Assembly: GCF_000172635.2 (NCBI RefSeq) | Contig: NC_018632.1 | Location: 4,588,001-4,652,000 of the forward strand | DNA: 64,000 nucleotides | From: Alteromonas macleodii ATCC 27126 | GTDB taxonomy: Bacteria; Pseudomonadota; Gammaproteobacteria; Enterobacterales; Alteromonadaceae | Direction: 5' to 3' | Shown: positions 1 to 10,175 of the stretch, in pieces | How the letters are laid out: each line of letters starts with the position of its first letter | How positions within the stretch are numbered: the first letter of the stretch is position 1 | The notes under the pieces: model-generated | What the model was told of the DNA's origin: nothing | What the model saw: only the letters and a program-made list of their open reading frames with translations | The model's database searches: none | Program-made: the position numbers and the translations under genes

Positions 1-2700
1 TCAAATCCCTTTGGTGTGTTTGAGTATGTCATCGATGCCCAGTCAGGAGACATTCTGGCGCGTAATGATCGGGTCAAAACCATTCTTCCTTTAGGTGAAA
101 ATGAAGTTACGCAAACGGGGCAGGTTGGCTTAGTTCAGCAGACTGCGGATTATTTCCCAACATTTCCACCCATTACGCCATCGATGCAAAGTGAATGTCT
201 GATAGAGGACGATGCAGGTGGCTACACCGGCAAACCGAAAGGGATGGAACGCATTAATCTACGTAAGTTTGACGATTCTAACTTAGTGACGGGTGTTGAA
301 GGTTTGCTTACAGGTAAGCACGCGCTTATTGAAAGCGCGATGCTGACAAAAGGGCCTTTTCCACAAGCGGCAACGGGTACGTATCACTTCAGCGAGGATG
401 CTGCCATAGAGGCAAGACCTGTCGAAGATGATCATGTAACGCCTTCTACGGCACATCACATTGACGGCATCAGCCAGTTTATTTACATCACCACATTGCT
501 CGAATATTTAGATTACCTTCATAAAGACGGCGATGCTGTGCATAGTCGTGGCGTGGGCGATGGCTCGTTTCCAAATAGCTACCCTAACGAAGCGGTACCG
601 TTAACTGGTGTGGTACATATTCCGAATGTGCTCGACCCACCAGATAATCCAGCAGATCCTGAGTTTATGGCTAAGCTATTGGGCTTGGACAACGCATTCG
701 CAGTGCCGTTATCACAGGAAATTGCAGGTGAAGAGGTCGTGGTTAACCCGACAGCTTACGGTCATGGTTACTTATTCAACAACCTAGCAATGGACTTCTC
801 GGTTCCCATTCATGAAGGCACCCATGCGACAATTACCCCTATCGCAGGTTTTGAAGGCGAGCCAGAAGGTGGCGCGCTTAACGAAGGACAAGCCGACCTA
901 TGGGCATACACGGTAGGCGAAACACCGGATTTAGGTACTTACCCCGTTAATTCGTGCGATTTACGAAAATTCTTAAGAGAGCAGGGGGTTAATCCCGACT
1001 CATTTGAGTTTATTCGTTCTGCACAGAGCCAAATTCGTTATTCGCAGTTAGGCACAAGAGACAATGCATTTGAAGTGCATCGTGATGGAGAAATTTACGC
1101 GGGTGCAATGTGGGACTTAAAGGAACTTATGGTGGCGCTGCAGCCTAGACAAGACTTTGTTCGCCCCGACCCAGTTACCGGCGATCCTACCCAAGAAACT
1201 AGCTTGGGCAAAGAAACGTGGGAACGTATCTTCCTAGGCTCAATGTACGTGCTAGGAATATCTGCACCAGACACTTTCGTGCGCGCACGGGATGCAGTGT
1301 TAATTGCAGATGCCGCTTTATATCCTACCGATCCTTTAGATTTAACTTCACCGGGTCGTCATCATGCATTAATTGAGCGTGTTTTTGCTGCTAGAGAGCT
1401 AGGTGCGAACGCGAAAGCACCATTAGGCGGTCGACAGACTATATCAACGGCAGTGAGCGAGTTTACGGCTACCCAGGCTAAGCCATCGACACCAGACGCT
1501 ATAGACGCGCATATCATTTCTGATGACGCGATTGAAATTACGTGGGAAACCGTACCTGACGCTTTTGCTTATCAATTGCTAAAACGCAAAAAAGGGTCGA
1601 GTGCACGTTTGTTTACGGGTGTACCAACCCGAGAATACTTTGACGGCGACCTCATATTCTCTGGCTTCACCCATGTTGAATTTATTGTGGGCGATAATCG
1701 CTACATAGACAAAGGGCAAGGTTTAGGGCGTGGTGCAGGTCAAGGCATAGACTCGTTTGACTATGAATACGTAGTGCGTGCAATCAGCCTTAACCCTAAT
1801 CAGCAAGTTGGTTTTTCTAATATGTCAGGGATTGCTTCAACCGGCTTAAACACGGTGGATGTGAGTGAGCAAGTTGACTACAAGGTGGGTAATGTAAACT
1901 ACAATAACGGTATCTTTGCCTTTGATATTGCGTTGATAAATACTGGCGACGAGAGAATTTACGGTCCAGTTGATTTCGATATTACTCATATTAGCAATGG
2001 CAGTATTACCGTATTGAATGCAGATAATGGTGGCACTGGTCAAAACGGCGACATAGCAAGGTTCCGTTTCGATCAATCGCTAGATGTAGACAGAACATCT
2101 GCACTGCGTTATCTAAAGTTTGATAACTCAAATGGAAAACTCTTTACGTTCCAAGCGCGGATCAGCGGCTACGAAGCTGGCGCTTCGTCAACCGGTAGAG
2201 GAGAAACGCCTACCTTTGATACGTCTGAGCCAAAAGAACAGTCTGTGGTTTACCATAATATTGAGGAGCACACGGGTGTTGTCTTAATTGGTGCAGCGGA
2301 TGAAGCATTGGTTGATGGCGTTGACTATGTTGATATCCCGTTTACAGCGCTGCCTAGTGCATCAAGTGTAGTTGCAACGCTGAGCGCTGATGTTGAGGTA
2401 GTAGCGGTGCCAGATCTTGACTTTGAACTGCTCGATGCCGAAGGCAATATTATGGCGAGCTCCGGCAACTTGGGCTCTAATGAGCAAGTTGGCGGTGGCA
2501 TTGTCCCCGGAGAAACCTATCGGGTTCGCGTGAATGGTTGGGCTAACGGCCCGACGTCATACCGGGTTGTTATTGATCAGTTTGTAAGTGATATTAACGA
2601 CGCAAACGTTGATCAAAATGGTAATGCGACAACGGGAACAGTAACGTTTGAGTTTAATCCCGTAACAGGGAAAGTAATACCTTTGAACTTACTTAATTAG
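1..2700 (+). CDS. Secreted M36-like zinc metalloprotease, 5'-truncated by window edge
   Basis: The reading frame is open to base 1, so the N-terminus (signal peptide and most of the propeptide) lies outside the window. The first visible residues (YVIDAQSGDIL) look like the end of a PepSY/FTP-type propeptide of thermolysin- or fungalysin-like proteases. The zinc motif HEGTH (bases 811-825) fits HExxH, and a downstream GGALNEGQADLW segment supplies the third ligand Glu, in the spacing seen in gluzincins of family M36. After the catalytic part come a fibronectin-III-like stretch (around bases 1480-1830) and a C-terminal PPC-like beta domain (around bases 2390-2620) that often occurs on secreted peptidases. 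It probably degrades extracellular protein. The family is assigned from motifs; M36 rather than M4 is inferred. A rho-independent terminator follows. Confidence 0.75.
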   Translation, partial: SNPFGVFEYVIDAQSGDILARNDRVKTILPLGENEVTQTGQVGLVQQTADYFPTFPPITPSMQSECLIEDDAGGYTGKPKGMERINLRKFDDSNLVTGVEGLLTGKHALIESAMLTKGPFPQAATGTYHFSEDAAIEARPVEDDHVTPSTAHHIDGISQFIYITTLLEYLDYLHKDGDAVHSRGVGDGSFPNSYPNEAVPLTGVVHIPNVLDPPDNPADPEFMAKLLGLDNAFAVPLSQEIAGEEVVVNPTAYGHGYLFNNLAMDFSVPIHEGTHATITPIAGFEGEPEGGALNEGQADLWAYTVGETPDLGTYPVNSCDLRKFLREQGVNPDSFEFIRSAQSQIRYSQLGTRDNAFEVHRDGEIYAGAMWDLKELMVALQPRQDFVRPDPVTGDPTQETSLGKETWERIFLGSMYVLGISAPDTFVRARDAVLIADAALYPTDPLDLTSPGRHHALIERVFAARELGANAKAPLGGRQTISTAVSEFTATQAKPSTPDAIDAHIISDDAIEITWETVPDAFAYQLLKRKKGSSARLFTGVPTREYFDGDLIFSGFTHVEFIVGDNRYIDKGQGLGRGAGQGIDSFDYEYVVRAISLNPNQQVGFSNMSGIASTGLNTVDVSEQVDYKVGNVNYNNGIFAFDIALINTGDERIYGPVDFDITHISNGSITVLNADNGGTGQNGDIARFRFDQSLDVDRTSALRYLKFDNSNGKLFTFQARISGYEAGASSTGRGETPTFDTSEPKEQSVVYHNIEEHTGVVLIGAADEALVDGVDYVDIPFTALPSASSVVATLSADVEVVAVPDLDFELLDAEGNIMASSGNLGSNEQVGGGIVPGETYRVRVNGWANGPTSYRVVIDQFVSDINDANVDQNGNATTGTVTFEFNPVTGKVIPLNLLN

Positions 2701-2790
2701 TCGCCCGTGAAAACACGAAGAATCTAGGCTAACTAGAAGAAAGGTCACCTACCAACAACTGCCTTTCTAAAGGCCTATAAAACAAACCAA

Positions 2791-2825
2791 AGCCCCATGT
2801 TGTGAAAACTGCATGGGGTTTTTTT
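2791..2825 (+). terminator. Rho-independent terminator of the protease gene
   Basis: The stem CCCCATG/CATGGGG (2793-2799 with 2812-2818), extended by a G-U and an A-T pair, is followed by a run of seven T. It lies about 90 bases after the protease stop codon. Confidence 0.85.
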
Positions 2826-2834
2826 ATTAAACTC

Positions 2835-2919
2835 GCCCTCCGGGAAGGTCTGGCAAGTATCCTAGCTTCGTTCATTCCCGCGCTTCGCTAGGAAACTTGC
2901 CTGCGCCTTCTGAGTGGGC
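2835..2919. repeat. Imperfect long inverted repeat
   Basis: The core arms are 2852-2866 and 2887-2901. They match at 14 of 15 positions when one is reverse-complemented, with a 20-base spacer. Pairing continues outward imperfectly, with one indel, to about 2835 and 2919. It lies just after a good terminator, so it does not look like another one. It could be a palindromic intergenic repeat of the REP/MITE kind. I saw no second copy in this window. Confidence 0.5.
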
Positions 2920-3095
2920 AATTATCTATGCGGATTGGTATTATTTACCGACGTCAGCGCAATTATTTGATCTCTCGTCGTAGTTTGCGGATACAAATTG
3001 CAAATGTGGTATCATTAACCACAGACATAATATGGATTTTACCATCAAGCGGTAAGCTTCACAGCCCAGCGTTACCTTAAGGACTTAGCCTTTTC
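2920..3095 (+). promoter_or_regulatory. Upstream region of tamA
   Basis: This noncoding stretch precedes tamAB. It contains a small dyad TGTGGT-N7-ACCACA (3005-3023) overlapping a possible -10 element TATCAT. No convincing -35 is visible. The promoter of tamAB must lie here or in the repeat just upstream. Confidence 0.3.
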
Positions 3096-4934
3096 ATGCC
3101 TTCGATTTGGAGCGGGCTTGCCAGTTTGCAAGACCATCTTTTCCGACAATTTATGTTTAGAATCACCAAAGCAGTCCGAGTTTTGGTGGGCAGTACATTG
3201 TGCACGCTAGTGTGTGCTCTCTTTACTTTTTCACTTGCCCAAGACCCTATTTCCTATAACATTCAGGGCGTAGAAGACGACAAACTGCGTAATAATATCC
3301 GCCTGCATTTAAACAGTCTCGACGTGGAAAAATCGTTGCTTACTGACCCTTACTGGCAAGATGAAGTGGGCGAAACAGTAGCGACAGCGGTTCAACCCTA
3401 TGGTTATTACAACAGCGAGACCAAGGTAAGTATTGAAGAGGGCGACAAGGTTACAGTGAATGTTGCTTTGAATGCGCCGCTTACCATAAATAAAGTGACT
3501 CGCGAAATAATAGGTGCAGGACGTGAAGATAAGGCTTTCAGAGAACGTTTTAATTCACTAAAGCTTAAAGAAGGCGACGTGTTAAACCAAACCATTTACG
3601 AGTCGTTTAAGTCGTCCATGTTTAACTACGCCTTATCTAATGGCTATTTTGATTATTTTTGGCAGGCGACGCGTCTCGACCTAGTGCGTGACGAAAAACA
3701 AGCAAACGTACTTTTGATTGCGCAAAGCGGGCCCCAGTACCAATTTGGAGAGCTAAAATTTATTGGCGATGACAAAGCGAAAGCCATCATTGAGCGGCTA
3801 AAGCCGTTTAAAACAGGCGATGCGTACTCTTCAGCAACACTTGCCGATTTCAACAGAAGCCTTAATCAATCTGGGTATTTTACCCGCGTTATTGCACGCC
3901 CGGTTGTAAGTGAGGCTGATGGTTTGCTGGTACCGGTTGAGGTATCGTTACTTCACAGACCCACAGACGCATTTAACATTTCTGTTGGCGCAGCCACTGA
4001 CACGGGCCCACGGGTTCGCTTAGGATGGGAGCGTCCTTGGGTAAATAGTAAAGGGCACTCTGTTTCATCTGATATTTTCATTTCAGCGCCAGAACAATCA
4101 GTGACTGCCGACTACCGTATACCTATGAGAAACATAACGCGGGATTACGCGAGTATAGAGGCGGGTTACCAATTTATAGAGTACAGCAACACTTCCTTTG
4201 AGAGTGAAACCCTATCTTTGTCTGCACACCGTTACTGGCAACATGACAATTCACCATGGCAACACGATGGCTCGGTGACCTATCTACGTGAAACTTATGA
4301 TCAAGGGGAATTGAGTACAAACACCACGTCCCTAGTATTACCCGGGTACTCGTTAACCTATCGCGATAAAGACAGTGAGCTCAACATTAATAATGGTACC
4401 TACCTTCAAATGCTCACTCAAATAGGCAGAGAAGGTTATGGTTCTGATATCGATTTTGCCAAAGCCGTGGTTGAAGCCACGCTTATCCGTACCTTTAACA
4501 ATGTGCACAGAATAACCATACGCGGTGAAGCGGGGGTTATTAAAACCAATAGTTTTGATGAAGTGCCAACGTCGTTGCGTTTCTATGCAGGGGGCGATAA
4601 AAGTGTTCGCGGCTTCGACTATCGCGAAATTTCTCCGACAGCTGAAGTCATTGATCCAGAAACAGGAGAACTCATTGTTGACTCTATTGGAGGGAAGTAC
4701 CTTGCTACATCGAGTGTAGAGTATGCCTATCAAGTGGCAGATAATTGGAGAGTGGCAGCGTTTGTCGATGCAGGTACAGCAACAAACGACACCAGCACAA
4801 CGCTGACATATAGCGTTGGACCTGGTGTACATTGGCTTTCACCAATTGGTCCAGTCAGACTTTACGTGGCAAGAGGCTTTGCGCCAGACGAGAATACATG
4901 GCAGTTACATATTTTGTTGGGGCCTGAGCTATGA
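3096..4934 (+). CDS. tamA: TamA, Omp85-family outer-membrane assembly protein
   Basis: TamA is the outer-membrane subunit of the translocation and assembly module, which with TamB helps insert outer-membrane proteins and is implicated in phospholipid transport. The sequence has a signal peptide, three POTRA-like repeats in roughly the first 280 residues and a 16-strand Omp85 barrel ending in the last residues. The conserved VRGF motif of the L6 barrel loop is present (near base 4605). The length of 612 residues is close to the 577 of E. coli TamA. Two starts are possible. The ATG at 3096 has AAGGA at long spacing. The ATG at 3153 gives a cleaner signal peptide (MFRITKAVRV...) but lacks a clear ribosome site. 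The stop overlaps the tamB start as ATGA, so the two are translationally coupled. Confidence 0.92.
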   Translation: MPSIWSGLASLQDHLFRQFMFRITKAVRVLVGSTLCTLVCALFTFSLAQDPISYNIQGVEDDKLRNNIRLHLNSLDVEKSLLTDPYWQDEVGETVATAVQPYGYYNSETKVSIEEGDKVTVNVALNAPLTINKVTREIIGAGREDKAFRERFNSLKLKEGDVLNQTIYESFKSSMFNYALSNGYFDYFWQATRLDLVRDEKQANVLLIAQSGPQYQFGELKFIGDDKAKAIIERLKPFKTGDAYSSATLADFNRSLNQSGYFTRVIARPVVSEADGLLVPVEVSLLHRPTDAFNISVGAATDTGPRVRLGWERPWVNSKGHSVSSDIFISAPEQSVTADYRIPMRNITRDYASIEAGYQFIEYSNTSFESETLSLSAHRYWQHDNSPWQHDGSVTYLRETYDQGELSTNTTSLVLPGYSLTYRDKDSELNINNGTYLQMLTQIGREGYGSDIDFAKAVVEATLIRTFNNVHRITIRGEAGVIKTNSFDEVPTSLRFYAGGDKSVRGFDYREISPTAEVIDPETGELIVDSIGGKYLATSSVEYAYQVADNWRVAAFVDAGTATNDTSTTLTYSVGPGVHWLSPIGPVRLYVARGFAPDENTWQLHILLGPEL

Positions 4935-7900
4935 GAAAACGTACGCTTTCGGCTATTTTACTTTCACCGGTTCTTATACTGGTCGCGTTGTATGCCGTTT
5001 TGATAAGTCCCTTAGGCGGCCCTACCGTTAAGTTACTGGCCAACACGTTTGTTGAAAACCTTTCCATCGATGCCATTGACGGTGGGTTTGCTGACACACT
5101 AGAAGTGCATAACGTGGAGTGGGAAAACCCGCAATGGAAGGTGTCTGCACAATATACCTACATTGATATTACCTGGCGTTGTTTGTTTGAGCCTAGAGTA
5201 TGTGTCAATGAAGTCACGCTGGAAAACGCTACGCTTACACAGCGCTCAAACGCGCCTGACTCTTCCGATGATGCACCTGCAGGTGGCCAGATTGAATTAC
5301 CGCTGCCTATTGATGTTGGGTATTTAGCGCTAACGAATATCAAACTTGCTCTACTTACGACAACAGTAGAAATTGATGAACTAGAGCTAACCGATTTTGA
5401 AGGAAATAGCGACCTCATACTTGACAGCATCGCCGCGAAAGGTGTTCGCATTGCTCTGCTAAACCAAGATGAAGCTGCCAGCTCTTCACCGGCAGCCATG
5501 ACCAATGCATCGGAAACTAATAGTGAGCAGCCTGCTCCCAAAAAAGAACAGGCTCCAAGTGCTGATAGCGCTTTGCCTACGTCATACTCACTAAGCTACG
5601 ACGTCCCCTTACTACCAAATATAGCTACGCCTATTCCTTTGTCTCTTGGTACTTTTTTAGTAGAAGATCTACACATAATTCAAGGGGAGAGCAAACAACA
5701 CATTTCATTCATCTCGCTGTTAGAGGCTCACTTTAAGGGCAGCGATGTCGCTATTGAAGAAATGACCGTTGTACATGAACAAGGTGAGGTGAAAGGAAAA
5801 GCGAGCGCAACACTTGACGGAAACTTCCCATTAAATGTGGCTATTAACGCGAAAACGAAGCTTGGCGACACACCACAAGAACTGAGTGTAGCGGCCGCGG
5901 GTGCGTTGGACGACTTAACGCTGTCAGTTGTAGCCAAAGGCGCGGTAACCGCAAACGCTAACCTAATGGCCAACATTCTAGACAGTAACCTTCCCATAGA
6001 ATTCACTGCGAACTGGCAAGAACAAGCCATACCGACAGTGGAAAACACTACGCTCAAAGAAGGACAGTTAACGCTTTCCGGCACCATGGGTGATTACGTA
6101 CTTAAAGGAGCTGGCGCAGCTACATTGCCTGACATTGGCAATGTACCGGTATCACTTGATGTGGTGCTGAAAAAGAACAATATTTTTGTTAATCAAGCCA
6201 ATATAAACGCTTTGGAGGGGAGCTTAACCAACACAGGTACCCTTTATCTAAATGAAAGTATCGCGTGGGAAGGTAAGACAACGCTTAAGAATGTATCAGG
6301 GCGGCAATTCAGCACTTATGCGCCTGAAAAAATTAGCGGAGAAATAGACAGTATATTGCAATACTCTGAGCGCGGCGGATTACACATGAGCCTAAGAGAT
6401 ATGTCTGTCTCGGGCGTACTTCAGGGCAAACCGCTTCAGGTGAAGGGGAATGCGGTTTATGCTGGCCCCAGCGACTTATTCGTTACTAACGTCAATATCA
6501 TTCAAGAACACGAGCAAGAGCGAAACACGATACGCGCCATTGCTCAAGTACTGAATAAGCGGCATTTAAATGCAAATATTGCGATAAACGTTAACGCTAT
6601 TTCAAGCCTGTACCCAGAAGTGACAGGTGCGGTAAGTGGCAATATCACAGCCGCCGGTCCTTGGCAAAACCCAAGTGCTAACGGCACACTCGCTCTATCT
6701 AATATCGCTGTGTCACCCAATTTAAATGCCTCTGCCGCGCAGCAAGGACCATTGAACGGCGAAATCAAAGTTAACGGTACCTATCGCGATCACACCGCAG
6801 ATATTGACCTAGCTGTGCCCAACAATAATATTGGGCTGTCTTTAAAAGGTGCATGGACGAACAATCACTGGGTGGGGGAAATTAGTGATACCGCATTGAA
6901 GCTCGCTAATATGCAGTGGACGCTATCAAGCCCGTTCAGTGTAGACATAGGCAGCACACCTATAACGGCTAAAATAGGTCAGCACTGTTGGACCTCTCGA
7001 AAAGAAGGTGAGCTGTGTATTTCAAACGTGAATTATCAACAAAACAAAGCCAGTTGGGATATCAGCGCGACGGCGCTGCCCATCGGGTTGTGGGCAAACG
7101 AGTTAGCGCCTACTGTTGTTTCAAGTCCCTCACAAGCAACACTTACCGTAAAAACCAAAGGCAGCTACTCAGCTAACGATCCCATCGATGCCACATTTAC
7201 TGCGTCTATGAGTTCTGCGCCATGGCAACTTGGTGAAACGCGCCCGCTAACGCTCACTATTAACTCCATAGAAACTAAAGGAGAGATAAAGCAGGGGCAG
7301 TTAGCATCAACATCTGTGATCTCAAGCCAAGATGTTGGGGATGCAACACTAACCTTAAATACCCGTCCTTTCGAATCGCGTATACCACTTGATGGTAAAC
7401 TAGAGATGCAAGGGCTTAATGTTGCACCATTCAAACCTCTTTCCCCTGCTATCAGAACCCTTACAGGAAAGTTAAACGGGAACGTATCGTTGAGTGGTTA
7501 CATTGACGACCCTACGCTTAACGGTGAATTGACGGTTTCAAATGGCGCTATCGATATACAAGATACACCTGTGACACTGGCCGATTGGAATCAAAAAGTA
7601 TCGCTTAATGGTCAAACCGCTGCTCTAGACGGCACCTTCTTACTAGGCGGAGGAAAAGGGGCGTTAAAAGGCGAGTTAGACTGGTCATCCAACCCCAGTG
7701 CGACATTTAATTTAAAGGGAAACGGTTTCGAAATTCGTCAGCCAAACATTCGACTCAAGGTATCACCGAATATCGATATCGCCGCCACAAAAGAAAAAGT
7801 GGACGTGAGTGGCGAGGTAAATATTCCTTGGGCGAGAATTGAAATAGAGTCGCTACCTGAGAGTGCTGTTTCCCCATCAAAAGACGTGCACCTGCGTGGC

Positions 7901-8803
7901 GAACCGGATAGAGAGGAACCGCTAGATATCGTCCACGCTTCGGTATTGGTCAACATCGACAAAAACAAAACCGAAGAAGTAAAACTCGAAGCGTTTGGCC
8001 TTACTGCAAGTTTATATGGTGGCATTCGCGTAAACACTCAACCTGCACTTGTGGGCTATGGTGACCTTCAAATTTTAAATGGTCGATACAACGCTTACGG
8101 ACAACAGTTAATTATTCAAACCGGTGAAGTACAATTTAACGGCCCAATTGACCAACCTTTGTTGCTGGTCGAAGCCATCCGCGACCCGGCTAAAACCGAT
8201 GACGACGTAATTGCAGGTATCCGAATTGATGGCGCGGCTGACTCGCCGAGTATTAACCTGTTCTCTGAGCCTGCGATGGATCAACAGGGCGTATTGTCAT
8301 ATCTACTTACAGGTTCTGGACCGAACTCGGGCACACAAGATCCTAACTACGCTGCGCTGCTGGTAGGCTTTGGTTTATCCAACACCAAAACCCTGACAGG
8401 ACAAGTAGGAAGCGCGCTAGGTATTGATGATTTTAGTTTAAGCACTAACGAAGATTTACTGTCGGTAAGAGGGCAGATTAACGAGCGATTATCTGTGGAA
8501 TACAATGTAGACGTTGGTCTAAGTAACAACGACGCCAATAGCACGCTACGACGCAGACAACTGCCGCCTGACTTGGCGGTAAAATATCAGCTTCTACCTA
8601 GTTTATATTTAGAAGCCATTCAAACCACACTGGAAGACCAATCTGAGTTCGCGTTAGACCTTTATTATGAGTTTTTCTTGGGTGATAACAGAACCCGTAG
8701 AGATAGTGATGAAGACGACAGTGAAGCTGACGAGTCCAATGAAAGCGCAGAGCAAGATCTGAAAGATAATGTGAGCACTCCGAGCACAAGTAATAACAAT
8801 TAA
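4931..8803 (+). CDS. tamB: TamB, inner-membrane-anchored AsmA-like translocation subunit
   Basis: A very long protein (1290 residues; E. coli TamB has 1259) with one N-terminal membrane anchor (about residues 7-28), a long beta-rich periplasmic body and a C-terminal DUF490/TamB domain (roughly the last 350 residues). A low-complexity linker rich in Ala, Ser, Pro and Glu lies at about residues 180-215, and the tail is acidic (Asp, Glu, Ser). The proteins of this family are thought to form a groove across the periplasm that partners TamA in the outer membrane. The start overlaps the tamA stop by four bases, which fixes the start and indicates an operon. No terminator is obvious before the convergent gene that ends at 8846. 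Confidence 0.92.
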   Translation: MRKRTLSAILLSPVLILVALYAVLISPLGGPTVKLLANTFVENLSIDAIDGGFADTLEVHNVEWENPQWKVSAQYTYIDITWRCLFEPRVCVNEVTLENATLTQRSNAPDSSDDAPAGGQIELPLPIDVGYLALTNIKLALLTTTVEIDELELTDFEGNSDLILDSIAAKGVRIALLNQDEAASSSPAAMTNASETNSEQPAPKKEQAPSADSALPTSYSLSYDVPLLPNIATPIPLSLGTFLVEDLHIIQGESKQHISFISLLEAHFKGSDVAIEEMTVVHEQGEVKGKASATLDGNFPLNVAINAKTKLGDTPQELSVAAAGALDDLTLSVVAKGAVTANANLMANILDSNLPIEFTANWQEQAIPTVENTTLKEGQLTLSGTMGDYVLKGAGAATLPDIGNVPVSLDVVLKKNNIFVNQANINALEGSLTNTGTLYLNESIAWEGKTTLKNVSGRQFSTYAPEKISGEIDSILQYSERGGLHMSLRDMSVSGVLQGKPLQVKGNAVYAGPSDLFVTNVNIIQEHEQERNTIRAIAQVLNKRHLNANIAINVNAISSLYPEVTGAVSGNITAAGPWQNPSANGTLALSNIAVSPNLNASAAQQGPLNGEIKVNGTYRDHTADIDLAVPNNNIGLSLKGAWTNNHWVGEISDTALKLANMQWTLSSPFSVDIGSTPITAKIGQHCWTSRKEGELCISNVNYQQNKASWDISATALPIGLWANELAPTVVSSPSQATLTVKTKGSYSANDPIDATFTASMSSAPWQLGETRPLTLTINSIETKGEIKQGQLASTSVISSQDVGDATLTLNTRPFESRIPLDGKLEMQGLNVAPFKPLSPAIRTLTGKLNGNVSLSGYIDDPTLNGELTVSNGAIDIQDTPVTLADWNQKVSLNGQTAALDGTFLLGGGKGALKGELDWSSNPSATFNLKGNGFEIRQPNIRLKVSPNIDIAATKEKVDVSGEVNIPWARIEIESLPESAVSPSKDVHLRGEPDREEPLDIVHASVLVNIDKNKTEEVKLEAFGLTASLYGGIRVNTQPALVGYGDLQILNGRYNAYGQQLIIQTGEVQFNGPIDQPLLLVEAIRDPAKTDDDVIAGIRIDGAADSPSINLFSEPAMDQQGVLSYLLTGSGPNSGTQDPNYAALLVGFGLSNTKTLTGQVGSALGIDDFSLSTNEDLLSVRGQINERLSVEYNVDVGLSNNDANSTLRRRQLPPDLAVKYQLLPSLYLEAIQTTLEDQSEFALDLYYEFFLGDNRTRRDSDEDDSEADESNESAEQDLKDNVSTPSTSNNN

Positions 8804-8845
8804 GCGCTCAAAGTCACAACATCGTACTTTTGCACTCATGCGCCC

Positions 8846-9466
8846 TTAACGCTGCTGTGCCATCTTCTCAAGCGTTTCGAGTTGACGCTCAAAACGCTTT
8901 TGTCTTTTGCTCGCCCACACATACCACACTATCATCACAACGCTCATGGACGTCATAACTATAGCCATCTTCATAACTTTCTCTGGGGTAAGCTCCCCAT
9001 AAAAATAGCGCTCCACCAGAAAGGCACATCCAAATAACACTGCAGTCCATGTCGAGTGTTTAGTGATTACAGCAATCTTAACGTTATTCTTAATTTGCTT
9101 TATTAGCTGCGTTAGGTGGTCAGCGGTTTGAGTGTCTTTTGAAAATGCGGCCACTCTTCTTAACCACAGCTGATAAACAAGCAGGGGAAGAGCCGTGACC
9201 AGCATAAAAACAAACATCGCGTGGGCGACAAAAGTGAACTTTTCCCAAGTAACAACTAGCAAGTAGATCGCTGGGATAAACGCTAAGGAGTCAACCAACA
9301 TATACCAGCGTTGCTTGGTTCGCTCGCTGCTTAAACTGGCTTTTACTTCAGAGAGGTTGATAGTCGTAACTGGCTGAGCTTGCCATAGCGCAGAAAGGCC
9401 ATCATTTTGCGCATCGTCTACTGATACGGGCGGGTTCGTTTGATTCTCATTATCTGAATTATGCAT
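8846..9466 (-). CDS. Four-helix membrane protein coupled to sigma factor (possible anti-sigma)
   Basis: I do not recognise a named family. The protein has 206 residues. A polar N-terminus of about 70 residues contains an SALWQAQ segment, and hydrophobic segments follow near residues 57-73, 78-100, 135-152 and 165-186. The C-terminus is basic and probably coiled. Its start overlaps the end of the ECF sigma factor gene by eight bases, so the two are translationally coupled. In ECF operons this position is usually held by an anti-sigma factor or a membrane sensor. That role is inferred from context only, and no classic zinc anti-sigma motif is seen. Confidence 0.6.
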   Translation of the reverse strand: MHNSDNENQTNPPVSVDDAQNDGLSALWQAQPVTTINLSEVKASLSSERTKQRWYMLVDSLAFIPAIYLLVVTWEKFTFVAHAMFVFMLVTALPLLVYQLWLRRVAAFSKDTQTADHLTQLIKQIKNNVKIAVITKHSTWTAVLFGCAFLVERYFYGELTPEKVMKMAIVMTSMSVVMIVWYVWASKRQKRFERQLETLEKMAQQR

Positions 9467-9983
9467 GCGGTTGCTCCTGCATGATACTTTGTTTGGCGCG
9501 CTTTAATATCACACCAACATGATTTTTAGTCAGACCACAGACGTCTGCAATTTCATCGTAACTTAAGCCTTCAAGAGAAAGCGTTAGCACTTGTCTTGAC
9601 TGCAATGGAAGTGCCCGTACCGCGCGAAGTAGGCGTTCTAATGACTGGTGTTGACTAGACATTTCCTCTGGTGAATGGGTAGTACTCACGAACCTGTCAG
9701 AGCCCAAATCATCGTGGTCATATTGATGGGTATCGAGACGCTTCACTTGATTTGCTACGTGAGTAACTGCGCGGTTATGAGCTATCTTCAAAATATAGGT
9801 TTTCACGCTGCTATCGCCCTTAAAGCGAGACAGCCCCTGCCAGACGGCAATAGCAATTTCTTGCAATAATTCTTGCTGCATCGCTTCGTTTGCTTCATAG
9901 CTGTTGGCTACACGGCTCAGTATTGCCCCGTATTGCGCAAAAACATCTTCAAAACCCTGCCCCAACGTCACATCCCTAATCAC
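9459..9983 (-). CDS. ECF-type RNA polymerase sigma factor
   Basis: A 174-residue sigma-70 family protein of ECF size. Region 2 lies in the N-terminal half (around AVWQGLSRFKGDSSVKTYI). A region 4 helix-turn-helix lies near the C-terminus (LSLEGLSYDEIADVCGLTK). A variable linker with several His and Asp residues separates them. It should direct RNA polymerase to a small regulon. Its target promoters are unknown, although genes of this kind often activate their own operon. It forms a two-gene operon with the overlapping membrane protein gene downstream. The divergent gene across the 192-base intergenic region is a candidate target. Confidence 0.88.
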   Translation of the reverse strand: MIRDVTLGQGFEDVFAQYGAILSRVANSYEANEAMQQELLQEIAIAVWQGLSRFKGDSSVKTYILKIAHNRAVTHVANQVKRLDTHQYDHDDLGSDRFVSTTHSPEEMSSQHQSLERLLRAVRALPLQSRQVLTLSLEGLSYDEIADVCGLTKNHVGVILKRAKQSIMQEQPHA

Positions 9984-10175
9984 AAAAACTGTTGTTATTT
10001 TATTGTGTTACTTCTATCAGTCTGCCCCCACGAATTTTTATTACAAACTTTTTTCGTCAATGCTGTAATTTTTTTAAGCAACAAACGACTAGTTAAAACA
10101 GTAAGTGCAGTAACGTGCGTTTAGGGCATTTTCCCTAAAAGCCTTCAACCTTGAAATTTGGATTAGGAAAAAATT

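Noticed and set aside
4353..4832. A 159-codon open frame on the minus strand inside tamA
   Set aside because: It is antisense to a well-supported gene and shows no recognisable protein features or ribosome site.
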